Source of the DNA: Rivularia sp034931125 | GTDB taxonomy: Bacteria > Cyanobacteriota > Cyanobacteriia > Cyanobacteriales > Nostocaceae | DNA length: 64,000 nucleotides | Direction: 5' to 3' | Assembly: GCF_034931125.1 (NCBI RefSeq) | Contig: NZ_JAYGHM010000029.1 | Span: forward strand, 30,956 to 94,955 | Shown here: piece by piece, positions 26,623-34,970 of the stretch | Position numbering within the stretch: position 1 is the first letter of the stretch | Layout: each line of letters starts with the position of its first letter | Position numbers and translations under genes: made by a program | Notes under the pieces: model-generated | What the model saw: only the letters and a program-made list of their open reading frames with translations | Told to the model about the DNA's origin: nothing | Databases searched by the model: none

Positions 26623-27638
26623 CTTCCCTTAAGTAAAGTTTCTCGGATCACGTTAGCACGAGCAAGAGCGTCTTGGGCTTGTTCTTCCATGCGTTCTGCG
26701 GCTAAATGCTGATTGCGATCGCGCATTCTTTTTCCCATGCGTTTTGTTAAGGAAGCTTTCTCTTCTAAAGCCCGTAGCGCAAACCATAACGCATCTTCTA
26801 AAGCATCTGACTGCTTTGCTAGCAAGCTTTCCAAGGAATAAGCGTGACCGATGCGACATCGAAAACGCAACAAATTTTGTTGTTGTAATTCCCATAAAGT
26901 ACCCCCGCAGTCGGGACAGCCAAAGGTAGAAGGTTTACCAGACCTGTCATCGTTGCTTAAAGTTAATTTATCCATATCTACCAAATCGGTTTCGATTTCC
27001 ATCTGATGGGAAACGGGACTTTCTGCTTTAGCTTCGATGGGGGTATTAACTAGCTCAACTAATACTTTGGGAATTTCCGACAATGGCAGAATATAATCAA
27101 TATTGTTGACATTTTCAATCGCACTACGCGGCATTCCCGGATAGGTTGCATCTTCGGGATTTTGCACAATTGCCACACCACCACGTATTTTTACCGCTTG
27201 GAGTCCCGCAGTTCCGTCATCAAGTACCCCCGTAAGCACTACTCCTATCACTCGCTGTCCGTAGGCTCTAGCAGCGGTGCGAAATAGAGGATCGATCGCC
27301 GGACGATGATTGTTTTCTCTGGGCCCCCGCACCAAGCTGATATATCCGGACTTAATTAGTAAATGATAGTCTGGTGGAGCAATATAAATATGTCCTGTAA
27401 CAATTTCTTCGTTATTTTGAGGATGCAAAGCTATTAAATTTCCAGCCCGATTAAGTATACTCGGTAAAACGCTGGTTGCGTGGCTGGGTATATGTAGGAC
27501 TACCATTACAGCAGCATCTAAATCCGACGGCAAATGACTGACTAAATAAGAAAGCGCTTCCACTCCACCTGCCGACGTACCAATAATGATGATATCCCTT
27601 TTAGTTTCGATATCTCCTCCTAAATGCTGCGATGTCAT
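26595..27638 (-). CDS. CheB-type protein-glutamate methylesterase lacking a receiver domain
   Basis: The 347-aa protein is the stand-alone catalytic domain of CheB. It has the serine motif IIIGTSAGGVEALSYL (about 16-31), VMVVLHIPSHATSVLP with the catalytic His and LTGVLDDGTAGLQAVK with the catalytic Asp. The C-terminal third has a zinc-ribbon-like GCPDCGGTLWELQQQNLLRF followed by RCRIGHAYS, seen in CheB proteins associated with CheR-hybrid systems, and ends in a helical, Arg/Ala-rich tail. With no receiver domain it is not controlled by CheA phosphorylation directly. It lies upstream of the CheR-like gene with a 355-bp repeat-filled spacer. The 3' end overlaps a duplicated repeat unit. Confidence 0.92.
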   Translation of the reverse strand: MTSQHLGGDIETKRDIIIIGTSAGGVEALSYLVSHLPSDLDAAVMVVLHIPSHATSVLPSILNRAGNLIALHPQNNEEIVTGHIYIAPPDYHLLIKSGYISLVRGPRENNHRPAIDPLFRTAARAYGQRVIGVVLTGVLDDGTAGLQAVKIRGGVAIVQNPEDATYPGMPRSAIENVNNIDYILPLSEIPKVLVELVNTPIEAKAESPVSHQMEIETDLVDMDKLTLSNDDRSGKPSTFGCPDCGGTLWELQQQNLLRFRCRIGHAYSLESLLAKQSDALEDALWFALRALEEKASLTKRMGKRMRDRNQHLAAERMEEQAQDALARANVIRETLLKGSANVEEKPI

Positions 27639-27796
27639 ATAATTCGCCTTGCTAACATTAGCCTAGCATTTATGTTAAATTCTGTATTCAGCCCTAAAGT
27701 GTAACTACGAATATTATCAAAAATTATAGGTTTTTATTAGTTATCTTTAAATAGGTTAGAATTCGATTTTGATAAAATAGCTTTATTATTCAGATG

Positions 27797-27828
27797 ATAA
27801 AAACCCGGTCTTTCCAAAAAACCGGGTT
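27797..27828 (-). terminator. Rho-independent terminator (after the general stress gene)
   Basis: The minus-strand stem AACCCGGT / ACCGGGTT with an 11-nt loop is followed by TTTTTATC, 32 bp beyond the stop of the general-stress gene. Confidence 0.8.
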
Positions 27829-27859
27829 GCAAATAAGTAAATTAAGGTTAATTCAAAAC

Positions 27860-28549
27860 TTAACGTAGAGTATTGTCTCTCTTGTCAATAATTTCTACTA
27901 CATCGTGGTCAACTGCGGTGTTTTTGTCAACTACATTGCTACCTGCAACAGGTTCGCGGTTAACTACATTTTCAGCAACTGGGGTTGGATTCGCACTTAC
28001 ACCTTCAGGAACTTCTGCATTAAATACTTTCCAATTACCAATCTTGTGACTGCTTAAAACAGAACCAGCACGTTCTATTTCATCTTCGTAACCATCTACT
28101 ACTAATAAGTAGTAACCGTTATTAATACTACCTTCGTAATGTCTAGCATCCTCTTCCGGAATACCCATACCAGTTAATCCACCGACGATACCACCTGCTG
28201 CTGCACCTAATCCGGCTCCAGCTAAAGTAGTTGCGATCGTTCCTGCTGCGAGAAAAGGACCAACACCGGGAATTAATAATTCATTCAAACCTAAAAGTAA
28301 ACCACCTAAACCACCTAAAACAGTACCAGTGGTAGCACCAATTCCAGCACCTTCTTGAGCTTCATTTTCACCACGCTCGTTTCTTACCTCAGCACCAGCA
28401 ATTTTCTCGTTACCATCTGCATTTTTTGCGAGTAGAGAAACTCTATCCATCGAGAATCCTGAGTCTCTAAGTTCGTAAAGCGCTTTTTCTGCTTCTCCTC
28501 GGCTTGCGAATGTACCAACTGCACGTTTGTATTGTCTAGTATTTAGCAT
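27860..28549 (-). CDS. General stress protein (YflT/GSP17M-like domain, glycine-rich)
   Basis: The 229-aa protein begins YKRAVGTFASRGEAEKALYE, the N-terminal alpha/beta domain of the general-stress-protein-17M/YflT family. It continues with a Gly/Ala-rich hydrophobic hairpin (TGTVLGGLGGLLLGLNELLIPGVG and AAGTIATTLAGAGLGAAAGG, two halves of about 20 residues) that may insert in membranes. A second domain around residues 130-160 contains HYEGSINNGYYLLVVDGYEDE, and a polar tail rich in Val/Asn ends it. Relatives are induced by stress; the molecular role is unknown. The start ATG has a good ribosome site (AGGAG about 9 nt upstream). It has its own terminator. Confidence 0.8.
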   Translation of the reverse strand: MLNTRQYKRAVGTFASRGEAEKALYELRDSGFSMDRVSLLAKNADGNEKIAGAEVRNERGENEAQEGAGIGATTGTVLGGLGGLLLGLNELLIPGVGPFLAAGTIATTLAGAGLGAAAGGIVGGLTGMGIPEEDARHYEGSINNGYYLLVVDGYEDEIERAGSVLSSHKIGNWKVFNAEVPEGVSANPTPVAENVVNREPVAGSNVVDKNTAVDHDVVEIIDKRDNTLR

Positions 28550-29031
28550 ATTTTCTCCTTATGTAATTAAAAATTCGCGTCGGTCTCGATCAACTTTTGT
28601 AATAATGCTTTGTATCTAAACTTGTCCAGTCAAAACGATTCAGAAATGAGTAATTTTTTCTGAATACGCTAAAAATACTCAATTGGTTCAAATCCTTCAA
28701 TATCGCCATAAACCGCTTCTGATACATGGGGATGTATGAGATTGCGATCGTTCACAAATTACAAATTAATTTGACAAGTTTTGTTAACCGATTTGCTCCT
28801 CACAGTGTCTTGTATTTAATTTTAAAATTCATCATCCTTTAGGTTTAGCTTATTGATATTTATATCAGCCAAAAGAATGATTACATGGACTACATAACCT
28901 CAATTTATGATTACGAGTGGAGGAAGATAGCAATCTGTGGTTTATCCTCACGGACACGCTACCCGTTAGAGTAAGGTAATAACGGATAATGGTTATTGCG
29001 TAAGTCCTATAAATAAAAATAAATAATTAAT
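28550..29031. other. Intergenic region with repeat fragments
   Basis: This 482-bp divergent spacer contains a fragment of the ACGGACACGCTAC block near 28950 and a family-1 MITE end, TTGCGTAAGTCCTAT, at about 28996-29010, directly upstream of the ABC ATPase gene. No gene was found. Confidence 0.5.
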
Positions 29032-29949
29032 ATGATTGCTCTGGAAGCTTATAATCTCAAAAAGACTTATCGACTAAATAAGCAAATAGTAGAAGCGGTA
29101 AAAAACGTATCTTTAAATATTGCATCCGGGGAAGTAGTAGCTTTTTTAGGTCCCAACGGTGCGGGGAAAACTACAAGTATTAAAATGATGGCAGGATTAA
29201 TTAAACCTGATTTCGGTTGGACAAAAATATCCGGAATAAATCCTCATATTAAGCCTAGTGCATTAGAAAAACTTGGTGCTGTTTTGGAAGGAAATCGAAA
29301 TGTTTATTGGAGATTAACTCCTCAAGAGAATTTAGAATATTTTGGAGTATTAAAAGGATTAACTTATTATCAAGCTCGGAAATCGGGAATCGCACTTTTA
29401 GAAAGATTTGGTTTGCAGCACAAACGTCGTACCGCAGTACAGCAACTTTCGCGGGGAATGCAGCAGAAATTAGCTTTTGCTGTGGCATTAGTGCATCAAC
29501 CCCAAGTATTATTATTAGATGAACCGACTTTAGGACTTGATGTTGAAGCAACGGAAGATGTAAAAGTTTTAGTCAGAGAAATTGCTGCATCCGGTTGCGC
29601 TATTTTATTAACAACTCACCAGCTTGATATTGCTGAACAACTTGCCGATCGCATCGCAATTATTCACAAAGGTGAAATCATAACTCAACTACCAACTGAT
29701 GAATTGATTCGTCAGTTTTCTGGTAAAGCTTATAAAATTGAAGTGGAAACTGTGTTAGATCGAGTTAGAATTACAAAGTTAGAACAAATTGGTGTAGAAA
29801 TCAGAGAAAATAAAATTATTTATGTCGATCAACCAGAATTAATTTATCAAGTATTTAATATAATAGAACCTTTAGAATTAAAAGTTGTTGAAAAAGCAGA
29901 AGCAGATTTAACGCAAATATTTTTGAAGTTAGTGAAACAAGGTGTGTGA
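29032..29949 (+). CDS. ABC-2 type transporter, ATP-binding protein
   Basis: The 305-aa protein has Walker A FLGPNGAGKTTSIKMM (about 38-53), a Q-loop (RLTPQENL), signature LSRGMQQKL, Walker B VLLLDEPTLGLD (about 158-169) and H-loop LTTHQLD. The C-terminal 80 residues form the extension found in drug/antibiotic and DrrA/CcmA-type ABC-2 exporters. It energises the permease encoded 155 bp downstream. The gap between them holds a dispersed repeat. Substrate unknown; exporter type is clear from the ATPase subfamily. Confidence 0.93.
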   Translation: MIALEAYNLKKTYRLNKQIVEAVKNVSLNIASGEVVAFLGPNGAGKTTSIKMMAGLIKPDFGWTKISGINPHIKPSALEKLGAVLEGNRNVYWRLTPQENLEYFGVLKGLTYYQARKSGIALLERFGLQHKRRTAVQQLSRGMQQKLAFAVALVHQPQVLLLDEPTLGLDVEATEDVKVLVREIAASGCAILLTTHQLDIAEQLADRIAIIHKGEIITQLPTDELIRQFSGKAYKIEVETVLDRVRITKLEQIGVEIRENKIIYVDQPELIYQVFNIIEPLELKVVEKAEADLTQIFLKLVKQGV

Positions 29950-29971
29950 ATTGTTCTCGATTCTCGTTATA

Positions 29972-30087
29972 AGGCTCTGCTTTGGAATGCTAATATCGAG
30001 GTGCCTCCATTATATTACTAGAGGCAGAGCCTCTGAAACTTCATTCCCAGCCGGAGTCTGGGAACGAGTAGTCTGGGAACGAGTAAC
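29972..30087. repeat. GGCTCTGCC/GTTCCCAG dispersed repeat inside an ABC operon
   Basis: It contains AAGGCTCTGC, inverted GAGGCAGAGCCTC, CATTCCCAGCCGGAGTCTGG and two GTCTGGGAACGAGTA units. It is related to the elements at 26331, 48021 and 53535. It fills the spacer between the ABC ATPase and permease genes and could form hairpins in their mRNA. Confidence 0.7.
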
Positions 30088-30103
30088 AAGTAATAATTAA
30101 TAA

Positions 30104-30877
30104 ATGTTAGAATTATTTTTGGCTGAATTGCGCTGTAGCTGGATACAACTTCGTCGTTATCCAATTGAGTCTATAGCACAAATTATATTTACCAGTTCCA
30201 TATTTTATGGACTTTTCTTAGGGGCTGGTTATATTGCAGGTTCTAATTTTCAATTAGGAGATAGACTAGATTCAATTATTATCGGTTATGTGCTGTGGAT
30301 TTTAGTCAACTTTGTCATGGCAAATATTGCCGGAGGGTTACAAAATGAAGCGCTAACTGGTACTTTAGAACAACTTTTTCTTTCCCGTTACGGTGCTGTT
30401 AAAGTATTTTTGATGCGAGGTTTAGCTTATTTAACTTTAGAAATAATCAAGATTATGATTATTCTTATTATCATCATTTTACTTACAGATAGCCGTCTAT
30501 CTTTTCCACCAATATTAATTCTACCTTTTATTACAGTATTATTAGGAGCCTATGGTTTTGCTTTTATCATTGGTTCCTTAGCTTTGCTTTTGAAACGAAT
30601 ACAGCAATTAATGCCTTTGCTTCTATTTCCCCTATTATTTCTACTAACTATTCCTACAGAAACTTGGTCTGGTACACCAAAATTGTTAGCGCAATTAATC
30701 CCAATGACTCCCGGTGCTGGTTTATTACGCGATTTAATGGCACGAGGAGAAAGCTTAAATCTAACAACTTTGATAATTGCTTTTATCAACGGGACTGTAT
30801 ATTTTGCAATCGGATTATTTCTATTTCGAGTTGCAGAGAAAGAAGCCAAACGCAGAGGAATTTTAAGCGGATATTAA
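30104..30877 (+). CDS. ABC-2 type transporter, permease protein
   Basis: The 257-aa membrane protein has six hydrophobic stretches (about 25-45, 58-80, 105-130, 140-162, 167-185 and 220-245) in the ABC-2 arrangement. It has the motif LTGTLEQLFLSRYGAVKVFLMRGLAY after the second helix, typical of ABC-2 exporters. It should pair with the ATPase upstream as a homodimer, since no second permease is visible. Function and substrate are unknown. It is separated from the ATPase by a repeat element, so expression of the two may be uneven. Confidence 0.88.
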   Translation: MLELFLAELRCSWIQLRRYPIESIAQIIFTSSIFYGLFLGAGYIAGSNFQLGDRLDSIIIGYVLWILVNFVMANIAGGLQNEALTGTLEQLFLSRYGAVKVFLMRGLAYLTLEIIKIMIILIIIILLTDSRLSFPPILILPFITVLLGAYGFAFIIGSLALLLKRIQQLMPLLLFPLLFLLTIPTETWSGTPKLLAQLIPMTPGAGLLRDLMARGESLNLTTLIIAFINGTVYFAIGLFLFRVAEKEAKRRGILSGY

Positions 30878-30910
30878 TCAATTATTAATTATCAATCAGT
30901 AAATATTTTT

Positions 30911-30958
30911 ACTTCTAACTCCTAACTTCTAACTCCTAACTCCTAACTCCTAACTCTT
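30911..30958. repeat. CTAACTC heptamer tandem repeat overlapping the nagB 3' end
   Basis: About six copies of CTAACTC/CTAACTT run to 30958. The minus-strand nagB stop codon (TAG at 30952-30950) lies inside the array. Confidence 0.8.
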
Positions 30959-31726
30959 AATTAAGCTTGCTGCATCTACATCTATTGATAGTTGTGCTTG
31001 GGGTTGGTTGCGGAGAATTGAAGCTGGAAAAGATACGTCAATATCTCCTTCTAATAACTGTTTAACTACTTCGGCTTTACGCTTTCCTGGAGCGAGACAG
31101 ATGATTTTTTTTGCTGCACAAATCATCGGTATGGTAAGGGTAAAAGCATATTTTGGTACGCTTTCTAAGTTAGGAAAGTGACCTTCTTTGACCTGTTGCT
31201 GATGGTTGACTGAATCTAACTTCACCAGTTTTACCATGTAGGGGTCGTTAAAATCTGCCACAGATGGTTCGTTAAATGCTAGATGTCCATTTTCCCCAAT
31301 TCCTAACATACATAGGTCAATCGGTTGCGCTGTTAATAATTTAGAATAGCGATCGCACTCTTGTAAAGGCTGTAAAGTATCACCTTCTATATAATTGAAT
31401 TTTTGAGGAGTAATCCGCTTTTCGATCCGCTCTCTTAAATAATATCGGAAACTTGAAGAATGCTCGGCAGATATCCCCAAATATTCATCTAAATGAAAAC
31501 ATCTAACTCGCGACCAGTCAATATTATTTAAACCAGTTAAAGCATCAAGGAATTTAAGTTGAGAATTACCCGTAGCAAACAATACTGCAACAGTTTGCTT
31601 CTGTTTGAGTATCTGCTGTAAATATTGTTGAACGATGGAAGAGACGGATAAAGCAAGTTCAGTTTCCGAATCGTAAATCTGAACTCCCAGCTTATCGACA
31701 CGAAAATCTTTTGTAGCGTTTGACAT
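30950..31726 (-). CDS. nagB: Glucosamine-6-phosphate deaminase
   Basis: The 258-aa protein belongs to the NagB/6-phosphogluconolactonase superfamily. It has VAVLFATGNSQLKFLDAL (about 45-62), FHLDEYLGISAEHSSSFRYY and the active-site LCMLGIGENGHLAFNEPS (about 137-154) with catalytic Asp/His residues typical of the deaminase. It converts glucosamine-6-phosphate to fructose-6-phosphate and ammonia. The last residues, K-S-stop, are encoded within a CTAACTC heptamer array, so the natural C-terminus may have been remodelled by the repeat. No nagA or nagE gene is adjacent. A divergent HAD gene lies about 210 bp away. Confidence 0.88.
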   Translation of the reverse strand: MSNATKDFRVDKLGVQIYDSETELALSVSSIVQQYLQQILKQKQTVAVLFATGNSQLKFLDALTGLNNIDWSRVRCFHLDEYLGISAEHSSSFRYYLRERIEKRITPQKFNYIEGDTLQPLQECDRYSKLLTAQPIDLCMLGIGENGHLAFNEPSVADFNDPYMVKLVKLDSVNHQQQVKEGHFPNLESVPKYAFTLTIPMICAAKKIICLAPGKRKAEVVKQLLEGDIDVSFPASILRNQPQAQLSIDVDAASLIKS

Positions 31727-31939
31727 TTGATCCTAAAGAATTTTGTTGAATTAAGTAAACGAGTAAAGGTAGATTTTTAATACCTATACAAGCGTCATTT
31801 ACCATAGGTTGTCAAATTCTATAAGAATTAATCATAATTTTTTGTAGGCTGGAATGCATCAATTATTACGGAAAAGCACAATATAATGTAAGCTATTTGA
31901 TAAAAATTGATATTTATTTACAGTTAATGGGCAGAAATT

Positions 31940-32587
31940 ATGTTGTCAGCAATTTTATTTGATTTAGATGGAACAATTGTGAATACCGACCCCATACATT
32001 ATCAGGTTTGGCGAGATATGCTACTTGAATATAATGTAGAAATCGATGAAAATATATATAAATCTAATATTAGCGGTAGGTTAAATCCAGATATTATTCA
32101 AGACCTATTGCCGCATCTATCTGTAGAACAAAACGAACAGTTTGCAGCAGAAAAAGAAGCAAGATTCCGTCAACAAGCATCATTGCTCAAACCGATCAAC
32201 GGATTTGCACAGTTATTAGCATGGAGCGAAAAGCACAACCTTAAGCGGGCTTTAGTTACTAATGCTCCGAGACTTAACGCACATTTTATGTTAGAAGCTT
32301 TGCAATTGACACAAGCTTTCGACATCATCATATTAGCAGGAGAAGAAGCAGCAGCGAAACCAGACCCTACACCTTACTTAGTCGCTTTGGAAAGATTGGG
32401 AGTCAGTGCAGAACAAAGTATAGCTATAGAAGACTCACCATCGGGAATACATTCCGCTGTTAGTGCAGGTATTCGCACTTTAGGTATGACTTCCACCCAA
32501 ACCCCGGAAGCTTTGCAAGAACTTGGTGCATTTATAGCAATTTCTGATTTTGCAGATTTGCAATTATGGACGTTTCTTAATTCTTAA
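31940..32587 (+). CDS. HAD-superfamily phosphatase (subfamily IA)
   Basis: The 215-aa hydrolase has motif I FDLDGTIVNTDPIHY with the nucleophile Asp at about residue 7, motif II LVTNAPR (about 100), motif III with the catalytic lysine in AAKPDPTPYLVAL, and motif IV IEDSPSGIHSAVSAG. The cap is helical, of the beta-phosphoglucomutase/sugar-phosphatase type. It probably dephosphorylates a sugar phosphate or catalyses a phosphomutase reaction; the adjacent divergent nagB gives a loose link to amino-sugar metabolism. Substrate not determinable. Confidence 0.9.
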   Translation: MLSAILFDLDGTIVNTDPIHYQVWRDMLLEYNVEIDENIYKSNISGRLNPDIIQDLLPHLSVEQNEQFAAEKEARFRQQASLLKPINGFAQLLAWSEKHNLKRALVTNAPRLNAHFMLEALQLTQAFDIIILAGEEAAAKPDPTPYLVALERLGVSAEQSIAIEDSPSGIHSAVSAGIRTLGMTSTQTPEALQELGAFIAISDFADLQLWTFLNS

Positions 32588-33732
32588 CAATTCTCAGCAA
32601 TAATTTAAAAGTACCGCGATCTCATCATACATATGAGAATAATTATCTATAGAATCAGAATTTTCTATGGATAAGTAACAAAAGTTTATAGTTGTTAGGT
32701 GTAAATTTATTTCGGTCTAATATATGTTTTCTAAATAGCTAAAGCCTTATCTAATCAGCTTTTTAGACTATTGGTTGCTTGACAATGGCAATTTTAATTT
32801 TAGTAGATTCTGGTTTTTGTACCTATAACTATCTCAAATAAAGGCTATAAAAGTTATCAAGTACTTGCATTTTATACAGACATCGGTTACATTCGGATCT
32901 AAAGTTTGGCTCCCAATCCGGGAGAAAATTTGGGATTACATCTCTATTAAATAAGAATAAGTTAAGGAGTCATATAAAACCCTCGACTTTAGACGATTGC
33001 TCAAAAAGCCCTCGGCTTCCTTTGATGCTACTTGTTTATAAAATCTATTTTTTTTCAAATTTATTGAGAATATTTTGCAATATGTCGATAAATTTAGATA
33101 TAGTAAAAATATATCAACTGAAACCTCCTAAAACCTTTAAAAATATTTGGATAATCAAAATATGACAGTTTCTTCATAATTAAGGTATATTTTTTTACCT
33201 ATGTTTTAATCAACAATTTATATATATTTTGAAATTCCATTATGATGTTTCCCGGTATTTACTTGTAAGTTCAAGTATTAAGGGTATATATGATTTTCCT
33301 TGGTAAATATTAATGTGTATAAAGTCACTAATAAACAGATGTGTAACTCCCACAATTCAAGTCCTAATCTCAGTAAAAACCCTAGGATTCAAATGATAAC
33401 AGTAGAAAAAACACATAAGCCTAGTGAATTCATCACTATCTATAGAAGTAAAATTTTGTATTTAATAAGATTGTTTAAGCCGTTAGTAGCATTTTTTCTC
33501 GTCCAAGAGAATTTTCATCAGGGAAGTGTTATAAAAGGGCTATCAGGAAAAGGTTTAAGTGATCTATTTTGTTTGTAGCACAAGTATTTTTCCTTGCAGT
33601 TTAAAGTATTGCAGCGGAATTATGATTGAGAAATCTTGGTAGTAAGCACAATTCTGAGGGGAGTTGACAGCAACTCAAACTATCTATAGGTGTAATATCC
33701 TTTTTGCAAAATACACAACCTATGTAAGTTAA
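32588..33732. other. 1.1-kb gene-poor, AT-rich intergenic region
   Basis: The stretch carries no recognised gene except one weak candidate. A frame from an ATG at 33339 to 33578 would encode 79 aa, with a hydrophobic middle (YLIRLFKPLVAFFLV) and the start MCNSHNSSPNLSKNPRIQ. It has no ribosome site of note and no recognisable homology. The AT-rich spacer might host promoters for the HAD and sucrase/ferredoxin-like genes or an untranslated RNA. Confidence 0.4.
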
Positions 33733-34710
33733 ATGAATACAAATTTTTGTTCGGATAATTCACGAAAAGTAGCAGAAGATATTGTTGGTACCGCAACCAA
33801 TAATCAAACTTATGTTTTAGTGGAGTGTCCTGCTCCTTGGAATTCGGATGCTTTTAGTTCTAAATGGGTTCCGGATAATTTGCGGTTATTGGTAGAAGAG
33901 GCAAAAGTAGCTAAACTACCGATTAAGTTTCAGTTAATTGCTAATGATTTATCGCATAAAGTTAACTCGACAACGCTGCTGATTTATCACCAAGAGAAAG
34001 GAGAAGGTAAAGGTTACTCGAAGCGAGAATTTAAGCTAGAAAATATCGAGCAAGCAGCAGCAACGATCAAAAAATGGTTGTGGAGAAAGGATCTCAAATA
34101 TGAAATAGATGCAACTACCACAAGAGATATTTTAATTTGTACTCACGGTAGTCATGATAAATGCTGTGCAAGATACGGAAATCCGTTTTACTTCCACGCT
34201 AACAATACTATTTCAAGTTTAGGTTTGGATAACGTGCGAATTTGGAAATCCAGTCATTTTGGAGGACATAGATTTGCACCGACAATGATCGATTTACCCG
34301 AAGGAAGGTATTACGGCAATCTTGACCAAGAGTCATTTCATTCAATATTGACTCATACTGGTGATATTAAACGCTTTCGGGACATTTATCGAGGCTGGGG
34401 AATTTTACCAAAGTCGATTCAAATTGTCGAAAGAGAATTAATTCTGCGTTATGGATGGGATTGGTTTGATTACAAAGCAGCAGGTAGAATCATTGAGGAA
34501 AGTTTAGATAAGAGTAATGTACTCGCAGAGTTAACTTTTGAAAAACCGGACGGTTCGGTTTATAGCTATCAAGCTAGACTTGTTAAAGATAATAACAAGA
34601 CCCAAACACTCAAAAGTTCTTGTAATGCCAAGCATGATACTTTGTTCATTAAATATGCTGTTGCTAATATGTGGTTGGCTTCTAGACAGTTGGTGAAAGT
34701 AGCTAGTTAG
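33733..34710 (+). CDS. Sucrase/ferredoxin-like domain protein
   Basis: The 325-aa protein has the C-terminal thioredoxin-like fold of the sucrase/ferredoxin-like family. ILICTHGSHDKCCARYGNPF (about 137-156) supplies the cysteines, and SSHFGGHRFAPTMIDLPEG (about 176-194) supplies the HxGGHR histidines for a probable [2Fe-2S] centre. An N-terminal segment (VLVECPAPWNSDAF) adds further conserved residues. Relatives are widespread, but a physiological role is poorly known; redox function is likely. The gene is isolated between long intergenic stretches. Confidence 0.85.
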   Translation: MNTNFCSDNSRKVAEDIVGTATNNQTYVLVECPAPWNSDAFSSKWVPDNLRLLVEEAKVAKLPIKFQLIANDLSHKVNSTTLLIYHQEKGEGKGYSKREFKLENIEQAAATIKKWLWRKDLKYEIDATTTRDILICTHGSHDKCCARYGNPFYFHANNTISSLGLDNVRIWKSSHFGGHRFAPTMIDLPEGRYYGNLDQESFHSILTHTGDIKRFRDIYRGWGILPKSIQIVERELILRYGWDWFDYKAAGRIIEESLDKSNVLAELTFEKPDGSVYSYQARLVKDNNKTQTLKSSCNAKHDTLFIKYAVANMWLASRQLVKVAS

Positions 34711-34970
34711 TTTTATAGTACGTTACTTTGCTTGTCATCTACCATCTTTTATTTATTAGCAGAATTGGATATTGATTCTCTTCGTTTAAGTCCAAGGAAA
34801 GCAGCTTGAGTTACCAAGTGTTTTGATCAAATGGTGTGCTTTCTTTTATTTTAGATTTGAAATTACCTTACGGTAAGACGCTTCTGCGTCAATAGATTTT
34901 GGATTACGTTTAAAGAAGACTTGGTGTTATTTTATCGCTATTTGAGATATTGATAATTAATAACTTAGAA

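Noticed and set aside
28680..28710. GGTTCAAATCC-like string suggesting a tRNA T-arm
   Set aside because: No acceptor stem or anticodon arm can be drawn around it.
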